Notes under the pieces: generated by a model
The model's database searches: none
What the model was told of the DNA's origin: nothing
What the model saw: the letters and a program-made list of their open reading frames with translations, nothing else
Assembly (NCBI GenBank): GCA_018697195.1
Contig: CM031866.1
Span: forward strand, 6,630,407 to 6,694,406
Direction: 5' to 3'
Length of the DNA: 64,000 bases
Origin: Certhia americana
Lineage: Eukaryota > Chordata > Aves > Passeriformes > Certhiidae
Shown: piece by piece, positions 44,101 to 56,765 of the stretch
Layout: each line of letters begins with the position of its first letter
Numbering within the stretch: the first letter of the stretch is position 1
Position numbers and translations under genes: made by a program

Positions 44101-47100
44101 ACGATGCCAGATGGAGCAACAGCCACCTTTGATCTCTTTGAGCCACGCTCTGAGCACTGCATTGGAGGTCAGTCCAACAGCTGCTGGCTGCATCTAGCTG
44201 CTAACCTTGATTCTGTGCTCTGGGAGACAGATGAGGATAGAGCCCGTGGCTTCCATTTGGCCCTCAGAAAAGGCTGATTCTTTTTTTTAAACAGTCAGTG
44301 TTGAGATCTTCTTGATACAATGCTGAACTAGAACAGTTACTATTATCTTTATTGCTGAAGAGAATCTGAGCAGTGCTCTTCTAATGAGATAAAAATTCAG
44401 TGGCTAGAGCTGGTAATGTTGGAGCTTTGCACATGAGAGTTACAGTTAATTTGAAGTGCATATGATAATCCTGAATGTAATTTACTGTGCTTACTTGAAT
44501 TACAGCAATTACTTTCTTGGTTGATGAAATGATATCTTGTTAAACTAGTGAACAGTGTCAGCAGATCAAATATCATTAGATTAGCCACAAAGTAGATGAT
44601 GGTTAATGTCAGCTGATCAGAATGTCTGTGCTTAGCAGAGCTTCCTTTGGAAGATCTCTATTGCACCCAGCTCTAGAAGGGAAATAAGGGGAAAATTGCA
44701 TAACCAGGCTACTTGGAGTGCTGGGCTCCACAGCTTCCACACACATCACAGTGACAACAGGCTGTCAGAAGGCAGAGCGTGTGTAACATCAGACATGTCC
44801 TTCAGATGGAAGAATGTACTCTTGGTCTCTAGGCAGTGCCTGGAGAACTGTTTGCACAGCTTTCCCTGAAGTCAAAAACTGTTCATCTCCCATAGCATGA
44901 ATTACTTTTTCTCATCTGTAGCACTAGAGCTGCTGGTCTCCAGTCTCATACAGGATTTTTGGCAGACTAGCAGGAATTCTAGCTTGCTTGTGGTAGGTGG
45001 TTTCCCACGGATCTGAAATGGAAACCTTCTGACTCTCTTAATTTGCATGAAGTGACATTTACTTAACTTCCCTCTCTTTCTGAGCACAGAGGATGTCACG
45101 ATGGTGATCTGCCCAGGGATTGCTAACCACAGTGAGAAGCAGTACATCCGCACCTTTGTTGACTATGCCCAGAAAAATGGGTACAGATGTGCTGTCCTGA
45201 ATCACTTGGGAGCCCTGCCAAACATTGAGCTCACTTCACCACGGATGTTCACCTATGGTAGGTACTTTTTGTTACCTGGGGGACTTATTTTCAAGCTCAC
45301 AGAACTTGAAAGGGAACTTCTAGTGGTTGATCAGCCTCCTTCAGGATAACAGAACTGCTGTACCCCAATGGGGGTAAAACAGTTTTGTACAGTTTCTTAA
45401 GAACTAAACTGAACTTTAAAGGGAGAAGGAGAGGATAATACTAAATTCACTTTTGTCTCTTCTGCCAGCTCATGTATTCTCATCAAGGAGGCAGTTTTTT
45501 GTAAGAAAACTCTTTGGGTAAATAAAAACTTTGTTATGCCTACCCAGAGCACAAATGATTTTAGAGCTACTGAATTTGCCAGTTTCATGGAATGTGAAAC
45601 AAACCTGTCTCTGAAGGATAAATGCCACTTCTGAGGCTTTGTAAAATGCAGCCTGAGAGGAGTTTGTACCAGCCTATCCAGAAAGTACATTTATATCATA
45701 GGAGGGACACAGGAGGATTTACTCCTGGATGAAACACTAGTCAACAACAGCAACAGTTTAGGAGTATGACAGTAAAGCTACAGAAGTGGTAGTGCTTAAC
45801 AGCCATGATTATGGCTCTCAGCTTGAGTACAAGGAAGTCTTTCTTAACCTAGAAATTAAAAGGAATAAATTATTTGAAACTGTGTGAAGGGTGACTCCAG
45901 CTAGTTTTAATTGCCCTTTCAGTGAGTAATGTGATCTTTGTAGAATGGGGCCTTTTTGCCTGTGACCTAATCTTGTTCCTGAGCTCTCTTGAGCCCTCAT
46001 CTCCCTCTTTACTGTAAGTATCTATAGGTACCCTGTCAACTGTGTGCTTAGCAGACTTGTGTTAGGTTTTATTTTTTAAAGTTAGCTAAGCTGCTGCTTA
46101 CATTTTGGATTAACAGAATAGTTATCTTGAACAGTTAAACTGTCAAAACAGAAATACTGTGCTTTGAGATGCCAAGTCTGGCAGGCAAATAGGCTGTAAT
46201 GCTTTGTTGCTTGTTTTAGAATTATTAAATATACTCCTCTTTGGGAAACACTTCAGGAATACTAAATACCCTCATCTGTAGTAGGACCCTAGGCTGTTAA
46301 TGGCTGCAAGACTATCGTGTCTTGAAAACTAAATTTGGCCTTGTTTAAAGCATTTGCTATTTTGATAAAAGTTAGAGTTTGCTTTCATGGAGTTTTGGTT
46401 TAGGCCTTAGGGTGTTATTCTGTAGTGCATCTCTTGAGACATACCTTTCTGAGACTTTTATAGCCTTGGAAAGGGCAAAGAATGCCTAGCACTTCCTTTG
46501 AGTAAGGCAGTAAATCACTTGGCAGAGTTACTTGTGAAGTAAAGTGCCAGCAAGTCCAGTAGACTTTATTCTGCCTCCTACCCAAATAACTCTGTGCCCT
46601 TTTAGCTTTGCTATATTCCAGGCATACTTGTTGAGGAGCAAGTAGCCTAAATTTGGGATTCACTGAATCCCAGCCTCTATATCAAGCTTGACCTCTTGCT
46701 TTCCTAGTTTAGATTTCTGAGCAGCTCTGAAATCATGAAGGTCAAACACTAAAGTATTTTTACCGCTGGCTTCTTCCAGAGGAAACCAGAGCAGTGTAGA
46801 ATTTGTTGTCGTGAAGATTGCTCATTAAGAATGTTTACGAGGAAGTGCCCTAACCCTGCTGAAACACTCAGCCAGGAGCTTGCTGTTCCTCTCAACCGTA
46901 CAAGCCCAGTTTACTCCAGAGCTAGGTAAAGCTGGAGTCTGATGTCTACTGAGGATGGTACAGCTGGGGTGGGGACAGTATGGAACAGTATTAGGTTAGT
47001 ACAGGGTGGAATGCTGGAATCCTAGAATTCATCTCCCTGGACAAGTTCCACAGGATAGAGCTGAGTTCCTGACTCTGGACTGGGAGAAACATCTGGAGTT

Positions 47101-50100
47101 TTATTTGTTGTTTATGTGATGCCTTCTGTGGTTTGCAGCCTCAGATCCAAAGGGAAGGTTAACAAGCTGCATAAACAGTTGATACCAGTGTACTAATGCC
47201 ATCACTATTGCAGCTGCTTCTCTGTATCTCCTTTTCCTATACTCACAAGCAGGAGAAATAGTTGTAGGTACTCAGATTGTTGTATGTGTGGAGGCTTTAG
47301 TCTGTCAAACAATTGGAGGATGTCAGCACTGCTAGAAACTGGATCTCTCAGTGCCTGCAGCCTGTGGGATACAAGTGGGTGTTTGCTGACAGTGGAACAG
47401 ATCTGTATAGAGACTGTTCTCCTGATGTGGGGGATACCCATGTGTCTTTCAGGGAGCCGCACAATCTTTACTTATTCACTGGTTACAAAGGGTTGAATAC
47501 CTGTTTAAACCCTTCTCCCTGATTCCAGAGATCATCTCCTTAGTCAGGCTCTGCAGCAGTCTGCTGGGAACAAGCCACTCCTTTCCCCTCTCCACAGCGT
47601 CATGATTTTAAAGATCCATGATGGCCTTGCTAAAGACAAAGGAGCAAACTGCATTCCAAATACCCCACTTAACTTCAGAATGGCAAACTGCCTCAGGAAA
47701 GTAATAATGTGTGCTTCTCTTGCATAGTAGTGTGAAGCCCAGAGTTGCTGGACTCTGCTTTTTAAAGCTGTTTTAGAAAGGAAGAGTTTTGATTGTCATG
47801 TTAACTGTCACCATGACTTTTAAGCAACTGAATTTCATCTTGTTTTGGCACTCTGTCAGAACTGAGCATGAGCTGGGCTCCACAGGACTCAATGGATGTA
47901 TGAACACATGTGAATCAGAGCTGTTAAAACCTTAAGGCTATTGAAAAGTCAGAAAGGGTAAGAAGCGGAATTCAAAGCATGCAACTGAAGCTTCAAGTTA
48001 AAATTTAAATATGTTAGAAGATGTTTTTTAACTTTGTTCTTCTTTTTAGGATGCACCTGGGAATTTGGTGCCATGGTGAATTACATCAAGAAGACCTACC
48101 CTCAGACCCAGCTGGTTGTTGTGGGCTTCAGCCTGGGTGGAAACATAGTGTGCAAATACCTGGGAGAGAGCCAGGCCAACCAGGAGCGAGTCCTGTGCTG
48201 TGTCAGTGTGTGCCAGGGGTACAGTGCACTGAGGTGGGTCTGGAGCCTGCTCCATGCTGCTCTTTCCTGGGAGTGCAGGAGTGGGCAGGTTTTTGGAAGG
48301 GCAAGGTGAAGATGGATGTTTCTCTTGCACTGAATTGGTCTGACAGACTGAGTGTGCAGGATGGCACCCTCTTAAAGGAGCACCTGAAGCTCTGTTGACT
48401 TGCAAGCACAAGTAAACTTTGTCAGCAATGCAAGCAAGTTTTGTGTCCTGGCAGCTTCTGAACTGTGCATGTGATGCTGTCCCATGGCTACAGTGTCCTA
48501 AGAGGAGGTGTTCCCTGTGCAGTCCTGGTGTAATTAACCAGGCAGGCTGATCAGCTGCTGAGCTGCTGTCAGGTTTGCAAGCAGTAGTTTACATTCTCAT
48601 CACTCTGAGAAATATCCCATGGTTCATAATCGCTTGTTTGGCTTCAGTGTACATTTTCATCTAGCAGCTCTTACCTGGGGAGACTGGAAAGACACAGTGC
48701 AGTCTGTCAGTCTATGCTCCCTCATAGCCTGTGTCACTGAAACAGTGCTGTGAGCTGATCAGGGGATGGTGAGGTGCTTGCAGCTGTGTTATAGGACTGG
48801 AGAAGGTGGGGAGGGAAAGTATTACAGCCCTAAAGTCTGAAAATATTAATGTCTCCCCACCTGGAAGCTGAGGCTGTGGCACTTTGGGAGCTGTGATGGC
48901 TTCGCTTGCATTTACTGATGGAGGGTCCAGGCACAGGAGTGCTGCTTGAAAACTGGACTCAACTAATGTACTTTAACCTTTCCATGTATGCACAGCTAAT
49001 GAAGATTAAAACTTAGCAACTGGCAAAGCTGCTGGTTTCAGTTTTTACTGTCTGTACATACAGACAATTACAAAGGTGTAGCTGACTCTGTGGTAACTTG
49101 CCCGCAGTTTTGAGCTGTGAGACTACTTACAAGGCAAAAGGGACTGTTGAGATTCAGGTATTTGGGTCAAGATCCTTTGGGCTGATTTAAATGGTGAAAT
49201 TGTGGCAGGTCTGTGAGAGACTTCCTATGGAATTCTGCTAAAGCCTGGTCAGGGTAGCTGGAACTCTTGATGCTGATGATGCTCTGCCTGTGTAGGGACC
49301 AGTTTGTTATTCAGCAGTCTGAAGATGCCTTTTATGAATTGGGCTCTAACAGGTAAAAGCAAAGAGCTTTTCTGGAAGTACTAAGATGTAAGCAAAAGCT
49401 TGATATGCATGTAATATTCCTGCTGTCTAATCCCTTTTGAGGTCAGATGTGACTACTGCTAAAAAAGTGTATAATCTACTGCTAGTTCACACCCTTAAAA
49501 TCTGAGCAGATGCTACAGGAACAGCTGTTCTGCTTTGTTTCAAGTAAAATGTTCTTAGCTGTCCTGGGGTTCTGGCACAGAGCATCCTTTTGAAGCCAGC
49601 TTCTTAATTGCAACCATCAGACAGGGTTTGCAGGGATAATATCTGGCTGAGGTCCACTTGGTTCATCTTCTACAATTATGCAATATTGTATTCCTGATCT
49701 CCAAAATACTTGTGAGTAATGCTGTTATGCTTGCATGGCAAGGACAACCTGATTAGCAATTCTCCACTTGGATATTTGGGAAAACAACTCGCTGAGTTTT
49801 TTTTTTTTCCCTGAGTTTAATGCACCCCATTGTGTGGACTGTGTGGATTATTGAGCTCTTGCCTCCACCTGCTGGGTAAACATCTCCTAGCAAACCTCCT
49901 GCCACAAAACATCTGCTCTGTATTACAGGACAGACAGCAGGAAGGCTTGCAGGTCTTGTGTCTCCCTTCCTAATATCTGCATCTGCTCTAAGTGCTAATT
50001 AGCTGAAGAACCAGGGGAAACCAACATCTACTGAGCAAAAGACAGGCGGAGGGGGGACCTTTTGCCCTGGTTGTAGGAGTGGGAGGGAGGAGGTCCAAAG

Positions 50101-53100
50101 CACCTCCAGAATGGTGAATCCATTGCCTTTCCAGGCTTGGTCTGGTACATTAAAATAGCTGGCTTTAGCCTTCAGGGCTACGTGGAAATGGATTACCTTG
50201 GTAACATGACCAGTTAGCTTACAGTTCTTTTTTTTTTTTTTTCTTTAATATTGGCTTGTCCAGCATTAATTCCCCAAATAACATCCATAAGTGAAGGAAA
50301 AAAGTTTTAGTGAGCAAGGTGAACCAAGGATCTCAAATAGGAAAGCCTTTCCAGAGCAACAGCAATACTAGGATTCTGCCAGAAGAATAAGACTCTTAGT
50401 TTAGTGAATTAACACAGAGTCTAAGGAATGTATTCCCCTGAGGCTAAACAGGGACAGGTCTCCTTATTCCTTAATCTCTGCCTGCATGGGCTTGATTCTG
50501 CTTCTTGATCTTGTGAAATGCATCTTCACCATAGCTACAGGCTGTGGGGAGAGACCTCAGCTCTGAAACCTGGGCAATCCTCAAAATACTGGAACCTGCC
50601 TGTGTTTTTCTTTAATGCTTGCAGCTCTTCGTATTAGGAGTACTGCTGTACACCACAGGAACTGCAGGGAAATGTAGTAGCTTTGACTTCAAATGTCTTG
50701 TAATAACTTAATAGGTTTGCTTGGAAAACCTTTTGTGAAGAAAGGAATGTGCATTTTCCTATCTTCTTTCATTGCCCTGCCATAAATGTGATATGTATAG
50801 CCTAGCTGGACAAAAAGGTAATGGATTTTTCTTTTTTTTAATCCATACTTTCCAGCATGGCTAATTACAAGAAAACAGCTTGCTCCTGCCTGGTAGGGGA
50901 TTTGCAGGCTGTAGCTTGGAAGGTCATGCTAAATCTACAGTAGTTCTCATGGTATGTTAATGTTTAAGTGGTAGGAGAGCTTCAGTAGCTAAAGCTGCTC
51001 CCAGCATTCTTCAGTCTCTCAGTAAATGATAGTGTGTTCCCTCAGTAACAGCAAACCCTGCTAGGAGTAAAGCTGTAACCTGCCCATGACCCTGCATAGC
51101 AAAGGAGTGCTGGTATCTGGCAGAGCTCACACAATTCTGGATGGCTTAAATTCTGTTTTAACAACAGATAAGCTGTGAAGTGTTCTTCTGCTTTGAGAAT
51201 AGGTAAAGGCTTCAACTCAGATGCCACTTGCAGATGCAACTAGTATTTATTCCTACAGTTCCTGCCGATGAAATGAAACAATAACAGTATCTGTACATAT
51301 TGGAAACATCTGCACAAATTATTTCCTCTGCAGAGCTCTATTACACAATAGACAACACTGTTGAGCAACAGGTTTTAATCCTTTCCCTGAAAGTCCCATT
51401 ATGTAAATTATATTCAACTTCTGCAAAGGGATACTAAAATCCTCTTGTCAGTGTTATGGATCTTGATTGATGGCTCTTAAATGCTCTGATCAAAACTGCT
51501 AATTGTATTGTGCAAGATGAGACTGCAGATCTGTTTTCTGATACTAACAAACTTCATCAAAGTGGAAGTCATTTCCTGGAAAAGGTTAAGCTGTGTCAGG
51601 GAAGGCCTGGAGGTTTGTTTACACAGCCCCCAGGCTGCCATAAGATGTTAACAGTGTATTAATCTGATCTTTCAAGAGCTCCATTAACAGCTTTGTTTGT
51701 TCTGCACTGTGTTTTTTTCCAGGGCACAGGAAACCTTCATGCAATGGGATCATTGTAGAAGATTTTATAACTTCCTCATGGCAGACAACATGAAGAAGAT
51801 CATCCTTTCTCACAGGTATTGCAGTACATCACTCATACTGACAGTATTGATTGGGTCAGTTGCTGTATTGGATTTATCTGTCTGGTCCTTTAAAACAGGA
51901 CTCCTGAAAGGTTTAGCACAAGTTCCTTGATAGATCTTTAGATGAACCAACAGAGAAGGTGAGCCCATGTCAGTCTCATTACACTGTAAAATAGACAACT
52001 AAGCTTTGGTCATCCTATTAGAAGAAAGATATTGTTGTCTTTTTATGTTCTGTGGAAACTTGCTTAATGAATAAACAAGACATGCACAGGAAAACATTGC
52101 AATTAGACTTCAAAGTGGAGTGTTCTGCATCTGTTTCACTTCTAGCCAAAGAATTCCCTATTGAAGGAGCCTCTTGTTCTGCCACCTACCTGAGGTAGGA
52201 CTAATCTTCAAGATCTGCTGTATGGAGTTGCTGCTTATCAAATGAGCAAATAGTCAAACCTGTAGCTCTGGCTTCTAGCTGTTCCTCTAGAAAGAGCACG
52301 TAGCCAGCAAAACACTTAACATTGCTGTTCCTGGACTGCAAGTGTACTGTAGGGTCTTTGTGCTGCTGTTGCTGATCTGTGGCTCTTGCATAACAAAGAA
52401 ATTTGTGTGCTAAACAGGTGACATGCTCAATGTTGGTGTTTTCCCCATCAAAAGTTCTCTGGGTGGTACTTTTTAGGCAAAAAAGTACCTCATCTGTGTG
52501 TATTGTAAGTTGCCTGATTGAGGGGAAAGGAGGGGAATATCTTAAGACCTATTTCACTGAAAGGGCATGTGTCACTTCGGTCTTCTGGTCCTTTGTTTAC
52601 ACTCCTGTGCAGTATAAAACACTTGTAGAAGGAGGGTAGCCAATGTAGGATGATCCACATAATTCATTCCAGGTTTACAAATATTTGGACAACTTGAACA
52701 AATCTGACATGTAAAGTTAGGTAAGCTCCCATTAAAAGGTACTTAAATTCTTAACCCAGAAAACGCCAGTGCTGGCTTGAAAGGAAGTGTGTTAAGCAAA
52801 CTTTTTCCATAATCACTTATGCTCTATCTCACCCAAATCAAACCTAGCTTCCCTTCTGCTCTGCAGCTCCCTGCAGCTGCCTCTCTCAAAGGGAATAAAA
52901 ATACCTTTCCAACTTGTGGCTTTTGTTCTTTGTTAGGGAAGAAGTTCTGATAAAGAAACAGATCCTCCCTTGAAGGCAATAACCAATTATGACAAGTACC
53001 CATAGTAAATAGCTTTCTGCTAAGGTAATACCCAGAGTAATTTCTGTGTGTGAGGTAGCCTGAAGTCTGTGCTGGGGGGCTATAGAACCAAATAGTGCAG

Positions 53101-56100
53101 GAGATGCTATGCCCAGCATTGCTGGTGCTCTCACCCAAACCACCCACTGGTTTGGTCTGAAGCCAAAGAACCCTCCCTCTAACGTGTAGCCTCTAGCCCA
53201 AATACCCTTAGAGCTCTCTGTTCTGGGAAGTTTCTTTTAAGAGGCCCTCTCATGCAGTTTTTCAATAGATAAGGAAAACATTTTTTCCTACAAGGAGGCT
53301 GCTAGGGTTTGTTATGTCTTGCAGCAAAGGTAAGTGGACGTGTAAGCTGTTCTTGCTCCCAGGAAAGCCTCATGTTTATGTAGCCCACTTCTAATCTTAT
53401 CTTGTCAGATTTGATAAACTCAGTTGTCCTTGAACAGGTCATGGTTTTGCTGCCCTTATGTTATTTGGATGTAATTCTTGATGTCACTCTTCCAGGCAAG
53501 TTCTTTTTGGAGATAACAACATGAAGAAGCCACAAAACCTGTCAGATGCTGATCTGGGCAAGCTCTATACAGCAACATCACTTATGCAGATTGATGATAA
53601 CATTATGAGGTATGAAGGGCAATTCTCTGCTCCCCTGTGGAACTCCAAGTACCTTCTCTTTCTAGTGTTGCTCCTGCATGCCCCTTGCAGTGCCTGTAGG
53701 AGTCTGCTGGAATACAGTGCACAGATCTCCAAATTCTTACTTGCCTCCACATTAAAGAAAACTTAGCAGAGGAAAAAAAAAGCCAGCAAAAAATAATATG
53801 CTGTTTACAGTCACAGCTTCTTTAAAATCATCTGGGAGGCATTTATTTATTTATTGGTAACACCTGAACCTGCAGCCTTCACTAAGGTAGGAAGAGGCCA
53901 GCTCTGCTGCCAAGCTCTAGCAACAGAAAGAAATGTGGAAAGCAGCTGGAACTGCTCATGGATTTCCTTAGCTCTGTTTGAAAAATCTTCTCCACATAAA
54001 GCCCTGCTGCTTTCTCAATGCACCATAGGGCTGGCTGAGATAATGTAACCTTTCTTATTTGTCATACTAACACCTAATTAAGTGTTCTGCTTTAATAAGC
54101 AGTAGCCTGTTACTGCCTGTGTCCTTGACAGTAACATAGCACTTTAAGTGGCACTGTTCATACCAGGACGTGTTCTGTATCAGGCACTGACCCCTTTCCA
54201 AAATAAAGCTGTAAAGTGTTAGCCAAAAAGCCATGGCACTGGGAGTATGGTTGGCTGCTTTAAAAAAAAAAAACATTCCTTGGGAAACCTCCCTACATGT
54301 CCCCCATCCCTGAGGCCTTTCTAGTTTGGACCAACAGCAATGTTGTCCCTTATATAAAAAGAAAAAGCACTTGAATATAGGCTTACTGAATTCTTGGTTT
54401 GGGATGGTGTGAAGGGATTTGGCAAAGTGGAACCACAGTGAATTCTGGGGAACTTGTCTAGTAAGTTTGAGGTTTATAACCTGTGCTGGGTTTGTATTTG
54501 AAAAGACTTTTATGGAAAGATGAACAAGATCATAACTTTCATTCATGTGTACAGTTAAGTGAAGTGGGGTGTTTTAAAGAAACACCCTGAAGGCTGCTGG
54601 TTTTCAGTTTGCATGTTTGACTTGCCCATGCTCTCAGAATGTTTGAGAAGGCACAGAAACCATCAAGGCATGTGCTGCCAAAGGGTTTTGCAAAGAGACT
54701 GGGTATTAAAAAAAATGTCTATGGAAATTGAGGCATCATTCCTGTTTCTACATGTGTCCTCACTTAAAAGTACTTGACATGGCTGACACAGGTGATATTA
54801 AAGACAATCTGCTCTATTTCAGGAAATTCCATGGCTACAGCTCACTTAAGGAGTACTATGAAGAGGAAAGCTGCCTGCAGTACTTGCACAGGGTAAGCTC
54901 TTGCAGCAGACTGCTTTTGCACTGGAGGGAAAATACTCTGTGGTTTCTGTTGATACCTGCATATGTCTTCTCTGGGATGTTCAGAAATAATAAAGCGCTG
55001 TGTATTGGAGTTGGATTTCAGATCTTGCTACCTCTAACACTGGGCCTAAATTCTTTGGGCTCTTCGGTGCTTATAGCTCTGGCAGGTGGTAGCACCCAAG
55101 AGATGGAGATAAAGCCACATATTCAGCTCAACTGCTCTGAGTGTATGAGGATAAAGTGGGAAATGGGTGCCTGCACCTTCAAGGAAGAAAGGCTTAGTGG
55201 ATACTGTGGAAGAGGCTCAAGACACTGACAGGCAGATGCTTGAGCAAAGCTTTGTCAAAGTAGAACTGAGAGCAATTCCTTTTTTTTCTACTGAACCAGA
55301 GAATGGTTCCAAGGGGGTTTCCTGGACTTTAACAAAGGTGTCCATAACAGAGCTGGCAGTAACTGCCTGATGTGCAAGGCAATGCAGAGCAAAAAAAGGG
55401 TGTAGTTATTCCAGTTCTAAGAATGGGGACTCAGTCTGTTTGCTCTCTGCCTCTTTCTTAGAATTCGGTTAGAGGGAAAATTTAATGCTGAAATAAAAGA
55501 TCTTAATTGAATTACTCTAAGATAATTTTATAGTTGGTAGATTTGCATTCAAATACCCAACCCCTTTCTATTTTGGTTTTTTTTTTTCATTATGTCATGT
55601 TTCCTGATGCAGATCTATGTTCCTCTTCTGTTGGTAAATGCTGCTGATGACCCTCTTGTCCATGAGAGTCTTCTATCAATTCCAAGAGCTCTTTCAGGTA
55701 TGCTGAAAGTCTCCTCAAGCTGTGCATATTTCTGTACCTACAGCTTGCTTATAACACCACAATTCCTGATTTCAAAGCAGCTTTGACTTGCCTCCTTACA
55801 TCTGTAATGCTGTGGGAGGTGTGTTAAGCCTCTTTAACTCACCAATTGCCAGAACTAACAAGGCTGACCCTGAGCAGGAAGAACTCCAGTCCTTTCAGGC
55901 ACCTGTGGCTTGTGTTGTTAGCAGTGGGTTACATTCCTGGATGAAGAAAGGTTTCCTCACATCTCCATTGCTCACTGGGATTTAGTAGGAAGATGGGTGG
56001 TGATGACAGTCTGGATGAAGCACAGATAAACACCCCCCTTTGCTGATGAAATGGGGACAGTGTATGCCTGGCTGTGTCACTTGGCACTGAACTGGGATCT

Positions 56101-56765
56101 CTCCCTTGAAAGGAGTTGAGCTGTCTATCTTCAAACAAGGAAAAAGGTAAATTATCCTTAGAAGCTCAGAAGAGGGAGCTGCTGCTGCTTCATCACACAA
56201 AGAGTGGGTGCACAGGGAGGGAAGCAGGGTTCATTCTTTTCCTGTCAGAGGCTGTGAGCTGAGAATTTATCCCCAGCTGCTTTCAGACAGAAGCAAGCAC
56301 AGAGTTTTTCACTGTCCATGCAACAAGATGACTGATGCACTGTCAGAGCTTAGTGCAGCTTGACAAGATGCAAACAGTCCTTTTTCCAGGGGATGTGAGT
56401 TACAGGTGCTTGTTTGTTGGAGAATGGTCATTCTTACAGCAATATAAGTATTGCTGGTAGGGCCCAGCCAGCAGCATCTCCTTGGCAGCCTTTGTCCTGG
56501 CAACTCAAGATGCTTTCATTCTCAGCTTGAAGATGTTAACCTTCTGGAACTTTCTGCCTCTTTTACAGAGAAAAGAGAGAATGTCATGCATGTGCTGCCC
56601 CTTCATGGAGGCCACCTGGGATTTTTTGAGGGGTCTGTGCTATTCCCAGAACCTCTTACCTGGATGGATAAGCTTGTGGTACAGTATGCCAATGCCATCT
56701 GCCAGTGGGAGAAGACAAAGCCTCACTGCTCAGATGCTGAGCAGGCTGTGTCTGGCCAGGAGTAA
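34046..56765 (+). CDS. ABHD2: ABHD2 monoacylglycerol lipase, complete coding region over nine coding exons, 426 aa
   Basis: Membrane-anchored serine hydrolase of the alpha/beta-hydrolase superfamily (AB hydrolase 4 family). In mammals it hydrolyses 2-arachidonoylglycerol and other monoacylglycerols and mediates the progesterone response of sperm by relieving CatSper inhibition. Joined exons (34046-34239, 43992-44167, 45090-45257, 48050-48233, 51723-51815, 53496-53609, 54823-54892, 55613-55697, 56569-56765) total 1281 bases with GT-AG borders and consistent phases. Visible: one hydrophobic segment (about residues 10-32), acyltransferase-type HX4D motif (H120 to D125), sequon N136-H-S, nucleophile elbow GFSLGG with Ser207, catalytic Asp346 in NAADDP, and catalytic His377 in HGGHLG. 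The mammalian protein has 425 residues as I recall; the extra residue is in the G277-D-N-N-M stretch. Identity is certain from near-complete agreement with the mammalian protein. Confidence 0.97.
34240..43991 (+). other. ABHD2: ABHD2 intron 2
   Basis: The longest intron between coding exons (9752 bases). It is AT-rich with no recognised exon or mobile element. A 21-base T run lies at 38086-38106. Confidence 0.65.
38086..38106 (+). repeat. Poly(T) run, 21 bases
   Basis: A mononucleotide run in ABHD2 intron 2, preceded by another T7 tract. No adjoining retroelement body was recognised on either side. Confidence 0.95.
43992..44167 (+). CDS. ABHD2: ABHD2 coding exon 2
   Basis: 176 bases. Codes for residues 66-123, with split codons 65 (Glu) and 124 (Glu). 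It carries the GHIQTALYGK motif of this family and H120 of the HX4D motif. The donor is GTCAGT, a weaker form than the GTRAGT consensus; the downstream frame stops at 44275-44277. Confidence 0.93.
44168..45089 (+). other. ABHD2: ABHD2 intron 3
   Basis: 922 bases; nothing beyond splice signals is recognised. Confidence 0.65.
45090..45257 (+). CDS. ABHD2: ABHD2 coding exon 3
   Basis: 168 bases. Codes for residues 125-179, including D125 of HX4D, the CPGI stretch of the early alpha/beta-hydrolase core and the sequon N136-H-S. Donor GTAGGT starts at 45258; acceptor CAG ends at 45089. Confidence 0.94.
45258..48049 (+). other. ABHD2: ABHD2 intron 4
   Basis: 2792 bases. Short open frames only (for example 47284-47522); none is recognisable. 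Confidence 0.65.
48050..48233 (+). CDS. ABHD2: ABHD2 coding exon 4: nucleophile elbow
   Basis: 184 bases. Codes for residues 181-240, including the catalytic Ser207 in G-F-S-L-G-G and the following helix. Acceptor TTTTTAG ends at 48049 and donor GTGGGT starts at 48234. Confidence 0.95.
48234..51722 (+). other. ABHD2: ABHD2 intron 5
   Basis: 3489 bases. It holds a T15 run at 50228-50242 and a shorter T run near 49798-49808; no exon or mobile element is recognised. Confidence 0.65.
51723..51815 (+). CDS. ABHD2: ABHD2 coding exon 5
   Basis: 93 bases. Codes for residues 242-271 of the lid region, with split Arg codons at both ends (AG|G). Acceptor TTCCAG ends at 51722; donor GTATTG starts at 51816. 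Confidence 0.93.
51816..53495 (+). other. ABHD2: ABHD2 intron 6
   Basis: 1680 bases, no recognised content. Confidence 0.65.
53496..53609 (+). CDS. ABHD2: ABHD2 coding exon 6
   Basis: 114 bases. Codes for residues 273-309. The segment after G277 (D-N-N-M-K-K) is one residue longer than the mammalian protein as I recall it. Acceptor TTCCAG ends at 53495; donor GTATGA starts at 53610. Confidence 0.93.
53610..54822 (+). other. ABHD2: ABHD2 intron 7
   Basis: 1213 bases. Contains an ATTT run (53841-53855) and an A12 run near 54262; no exon is recognised. Confidence 0.65.
54823..54892 (+). CDS. ABHD2: ABHD2 coding exon 7
   Basis: 70 bases. Codes for residues 311-333 (K-F-H-G-Y through L-H-R) and ends in phase 0 before donor GTAAGC at 54893. 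Acceptor TTTCAG ends at 54822. Confidence 0.93.
54893..55612 (+). other. ABHD2: ABHD2 intron 8
   Basis: 720 bases. The reading frame of exon 7 runs on through part of the intron, but the coding match ends at the donor. Confidence 0.65.
55613..55697 (+). CDS. ABHD2: ABHD2 coding exon 8: catalytic Asp
   Basis: 85 bases. Codes for residues 334-361, including the strand I-Y-V-P-L and the N-A-A-D-D-P motif with Asp346. Acceptor TGCAG ends at 55612; donor GTATGC starts at 55698. Confidence 0.95.
55698..56568 (+). other. ABHD2: ABHD2 intron 9
   Basis: 871 bases, no recognised content. Confidence 0.65.
56569..56765 (+). CDS. ABHD2: ABHD2 coding exon 9: catalytic His and C-terminus
   Basis: 197 bases including the stop TAA at 56763-56765. 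Codes for residues 363-426, with His377 in H-G-G-H-L-G-F-F-E-G, the conserved W-M-D-K-L-V tract and a variable acidic tail. Acceptor TTACAG ends at 56568. Confidence 0.95.
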
